Assembly: GCA_036346225.1 (NCBI GenBank)
Contig: JARFIW010001750.1
Coordinates: 62,001-126,000 of the forward strand
Direction: 5' to 3'
DNA: 64,000 nt
DNA from: Platerodrilus igneus
Lineage: Eukaryota > Arthropoda > Insecta > Coleoptera > Lycidae
Positions 60,542 to 64,000 of the stretch are shown here, one piece after another. How positions within the stretch are numbered: the stretch's first letter is position 1; the number at the start of each line of letters is the position of its first letter. Under the pieces are notes generated by a model. That model was given only the letters and a program-made list of their open reading frames with translations. It ran no database searches and was not told the origin of the DNA. The position numbers and the translations under genes were made by a program.

Positions 60542-61325
60542 ATGAGTAACTTATCATCGATCAAAAAAGGTAACAGTACCAACGATAGTGTAAAAGTTCT
60601 AAAACAATTTATATTTCATTCTGACGAAGACTTGATTAAAGAAGTTTTTGGTTCTTCACCTCAACTTGACACTGCTGCTATTTTTGATAGTGACGTAATA
60701 GATATATCACGGTAAGTGCTTTTTCACATTTATACATGTGTTTTAATATTGATAGATTTGCGCGTTTTAGGAGCAATGAAATGTCCGAGTCTGCCGCTCC
60801 TGTTGTTCCACCGCAGCCAGTTCCTCTACTCGAAATTAGATGTACCAATGATAAACGTCATAGTAAAGCAAAACCATACATGTACGTTAGAATATATTTA
60901 TGTTTATGCAAACACTACTAATTTATAATTTACATTAGATTATAATCAAAAAACCATTCTGGAAATTCTGAGGCTATCGTTGGCACATTCTGATCCTCTC
61001 AGAAACATCAGGTAGTATACAAAAGAAAAAGGGAATCTAAAATAATCTGTTATGTTATGCTCACAGATCCGGCAAAAACGTGTTGGCTATGAGAAAGTTA
61101 TGTGCAGAACCTAATATGACTGTTTGCTGTGAAGATGACAAATCCTACAAAGATGACACAGTAGAGTTGCTTAATGCATTTAAAAAGCGTGGAGAGAAGC
61201 TACTGCGTCGTCTAGGTTTGGAACTAGAAATAATAAAGCAAAAAAGAGAGGAACTGGCTGCAAGGGAGCAGCAGATACTTCAAGAACGGGAGTTAATAAA
61301 TACTTTTTTATTGATAAATAGTTAG
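60542..61325 (+). CDS. Spliced gene of unknown function, four predicted exons, coiled-coil C-terminus
   Basis: An ATG at 60,542 opens exon 1 (60,542-60,711; phase 2; donor G|GTAAGT). Exon 2 starts at 60,771 after TTTTAG. Intron 3 (61,012-61,066; GTAGTA...CTCACAG) and exon 4 (61,067-61,325, stop TAG) are also clear. Intron 2 has two in-frame solutions: 60,863-60,938 (protein of 197 residues) or 60,882-60,972 (192 residues). The first has the better acceptor. Residues near the start include FHSDEDLIKEVFGSSP. The C-terminus is charged and helical (KRGEKLLRRLGLELEIIKQK, then REELAAREQQILQEREL), likely a coiled coil. An AATAAA lies at 61,370. No family is recognised. It could be a host gene or a transposon accessory gene. 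Confidence 0.6.
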
Positions 61326-61451
61326 ATTTTAACTGTAAATAGTTAGATTAAAATATTCAACAATTTGTAAATAAAAGTATTTTATAAAAGTTTCGCTTTT
61401 GAAACAAGACTTTCTCTAAACAAGGTAGTAACCTCAAAGTAAAACGCACAT

Positions 61452-62115
61452 AAATCAGAACCCACTTTAATTAAATACAGCATTCTTTATACAATCGACT
61501 TAGATGTGTTATAATAAAATAAATAGTAAAGAACAAGATGTATATTATTATAATAAACTAATTTCTTAGAATAGTGACATATTATTCTGAAAATTCTATG
61601 TTGACAGTTAGACCGATCGATCCCTTACTAGTTATGTATACGTGTTTGTTCGAGCCAATTCTTTCATTTAATTGTTTCACTCCATGTGCTTGAAGGTATT
61701 CAAAATATCTCAATGGTAATATACTTTTGAACTCTTCTGTTTCCACTGATACTCTTTCTCCATATTTTGTCTTGACAGTTTTCACTTTCAAAACTTCAAA
61801 CCTCTTATTCACTCCAATATCTTTTGAATTTACATAAGGTATGCGATATGTGGTTTTATTAAGAATATTAAAATCCAAATTGCATTTAATTACTTGCTTC
61901 TATCTTACACACAACACTCCGTTAACTAATTTATGTTGTTATGATTGCTGGTCGAAGATTTTTAGATAGGATAGACCTTGATTACCACCGCTGCTTTTCC
62001 TACTGTTGGGCACACTTTGAAGTCAAGCCGACCTATGTGTATTTGCAGCCTCTAAACAAAAGTAAAAAACAAATCAGAATCCACTTTAATTAAACACAAT
62101 TGACTTGAATGCGAT
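61452..62115 (+). repeat. Direct repeats bracketing the 98-residue ORF
   Basis: AAATCAGAACCCACTTTAAT (61,452) recurs as AAATCAGAATCCACTTTAAT (62,069). Each is followed by TTAAA.ACA and, after a short gap, a GACTT[A/G][A/G]AT.[C/T]G motif. The copies are about 617 bp apart and enclose the minus-strand ORF. They could be duplicated flanks of an insertion or part of one element. Confidence 0.6.
61582..61878 (-). CDS. Uninterrupted 98-residue ORF, function unknown
   Basis: The ORF runs from an ATG at 61,878 to a stop at 61,582 without a break, which is unusual in this window. The protein has KVKTVKTKYGERVSVETEEF, a SILPLRYFEYL block and an ending of KGSIGLTVNIEFSE. The alternation of TKYG, LP and a C-terminal IEF recalls small OB-fold-like proteins met near virus-like elements in arthropod genomes. 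That link is weak and from memory of the pattern only. It converges with the spliced gene; the stops are 257 bp apart. Its 5' side faces the repeat cluster at 62.0-62.4 kb. Confidence 0.5.
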   Translation of the reverse strand: MDFNILNKTTYRIPYVNSKDIGVNKRFEVLKVKTVKTKYGERVSVETEEFKSILPLRYFEYLQAHGVKQLNERIGSNKHVYITSKGSIGLTVNIEFSE

Positions 62116-62395
62116 ATTTTGCATCTGACCTACTTTATAACTTCTCGCTACAAAACCGAATTCAAAACAGCTCCACATGGTCTCTGCACTTACATTTTTT
62201 AACGTAGCATACGTGTGTTTTAAAGTCACACACGTATGTTTCATTGAAAGTAATATAAAGCCGGTCTGACTTCAAAACGTGTCCACACGTATTTTACATT
62301 GAAAGTATATAAGGCCGATCTGGATTCAAAACGGTGCACGCGTATGTTACATGGAAAAACATACGCGTACACCGTTTTGAAGTCAGACCGGCCTT
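62011..62395. repeat. Cluster of direct and inverted units ending in a 38-bp-arm hairpin
   Basis: A unit with GCCGGTCTGACTTCAAAACG, then CACACGTAT and TTACATTGAAA, occurs at 62,260-62,310 (plus), 62,311-62,357 (plus), 62,358-62,395 (minus), and partly at 62,011-62,033 (minus). A shorter palindrome, CATACGTGTGT/ACACACGTATG, lies at 62,208-62,238. The adjacent plus and minus units form a hairpin (arms 62,311-62,348 and 62,358-62,395; 34 of 38 positions pair; 9-nt loop). Repeated inverted units of this kind are typical binding sites of a transposase or replication protein near the end of an element. Confidence 0.85.

Positions 62396-64000
<1,605 letters not shown>

Overview
The window is AT-rich eukaryotic DNA, almost certainly from an insect. 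It is built mostly of decayed transposable elements and simple repeats. The insect call rests on the mix of element families: Penelope-like, mariner, BEL/Pao, Ty3/gypsy, RTE-like LINE, an insect-type Crypton recombinase, and hATs related to ZBED/SCAND3 and ZMYM1 proteins. Very short introns (55-59 bp) point the same way. No conserved host housekeeping gene was recognised. Nearly every recognisable protein is interrupted by frameshifts, stops, deletions or insertions.

Layout. 1-4.9 kb: a long inverted-repeat (foldback) element with about 500-bp arms, beside two diverged direct copies of a 1-kb noncoding sequence. 5-9.6 kb: a Penelope-like retroelement on the minus strand with a 5'-truncated inverted copy and hammerhead-like motifs. 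9.6-14.4 kb: a diverged dispersed repeat, a complete 1.31-kb Tc1/mariner-type transposon with perfect inverted ends, and a hAT relic. 16.5-21 kb: a second hAT, of the ZMYM1/DUF4371 type. 21.4-24.9 kb: a nested small repeat and a Tc1/mariner-like element with very long arms. 25-27.9 kb: a diverged palindrome with a mariner inserted in one arm. 27.9-33.5 kb: two near-identical LTR-like units enclosing a gypsy fragment in which the start of integrase is joined directly to an LTR and primer-binding site. 34.2-36.3 kb: an RTE-like LINE. 39.3-40.9 kb: a tandem array of about 400-bp units, each holding a tRNA-like sequence, ending in an inverted copy. 42.4-44.6 kb: another LTR-like unit, a Tc1-like relic and a second LINE 5' part. 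44.6-49.3 kb: a BEL/Pao element with both LTRs but without its RT core and RNase H. 50.7-52.4 kb: a Crypton-type tyrosine recombinase split by a solo LTR with a target-site duplication. 53.2 kb: duplicated LTR primer-binding sites. 55.9-59.2 kb: a LINE ORF1 relic and an N-terminal fragment of a Polinton/adintovirus-type protein-primed DNA polymerase.

The only stretch that looks intact is 60.5-62.4 kb. It holds a four-exon gene with a coiled-coil C-terminus (plus strand), a 98-codon uninterrupted ORF in convergent orientation (minus strand), and a cluster of direct and inverted repeats ending in a 38-bp-arm hairpin. I could not assign this unit to a known family, and it is the best candidate for something undescribed.
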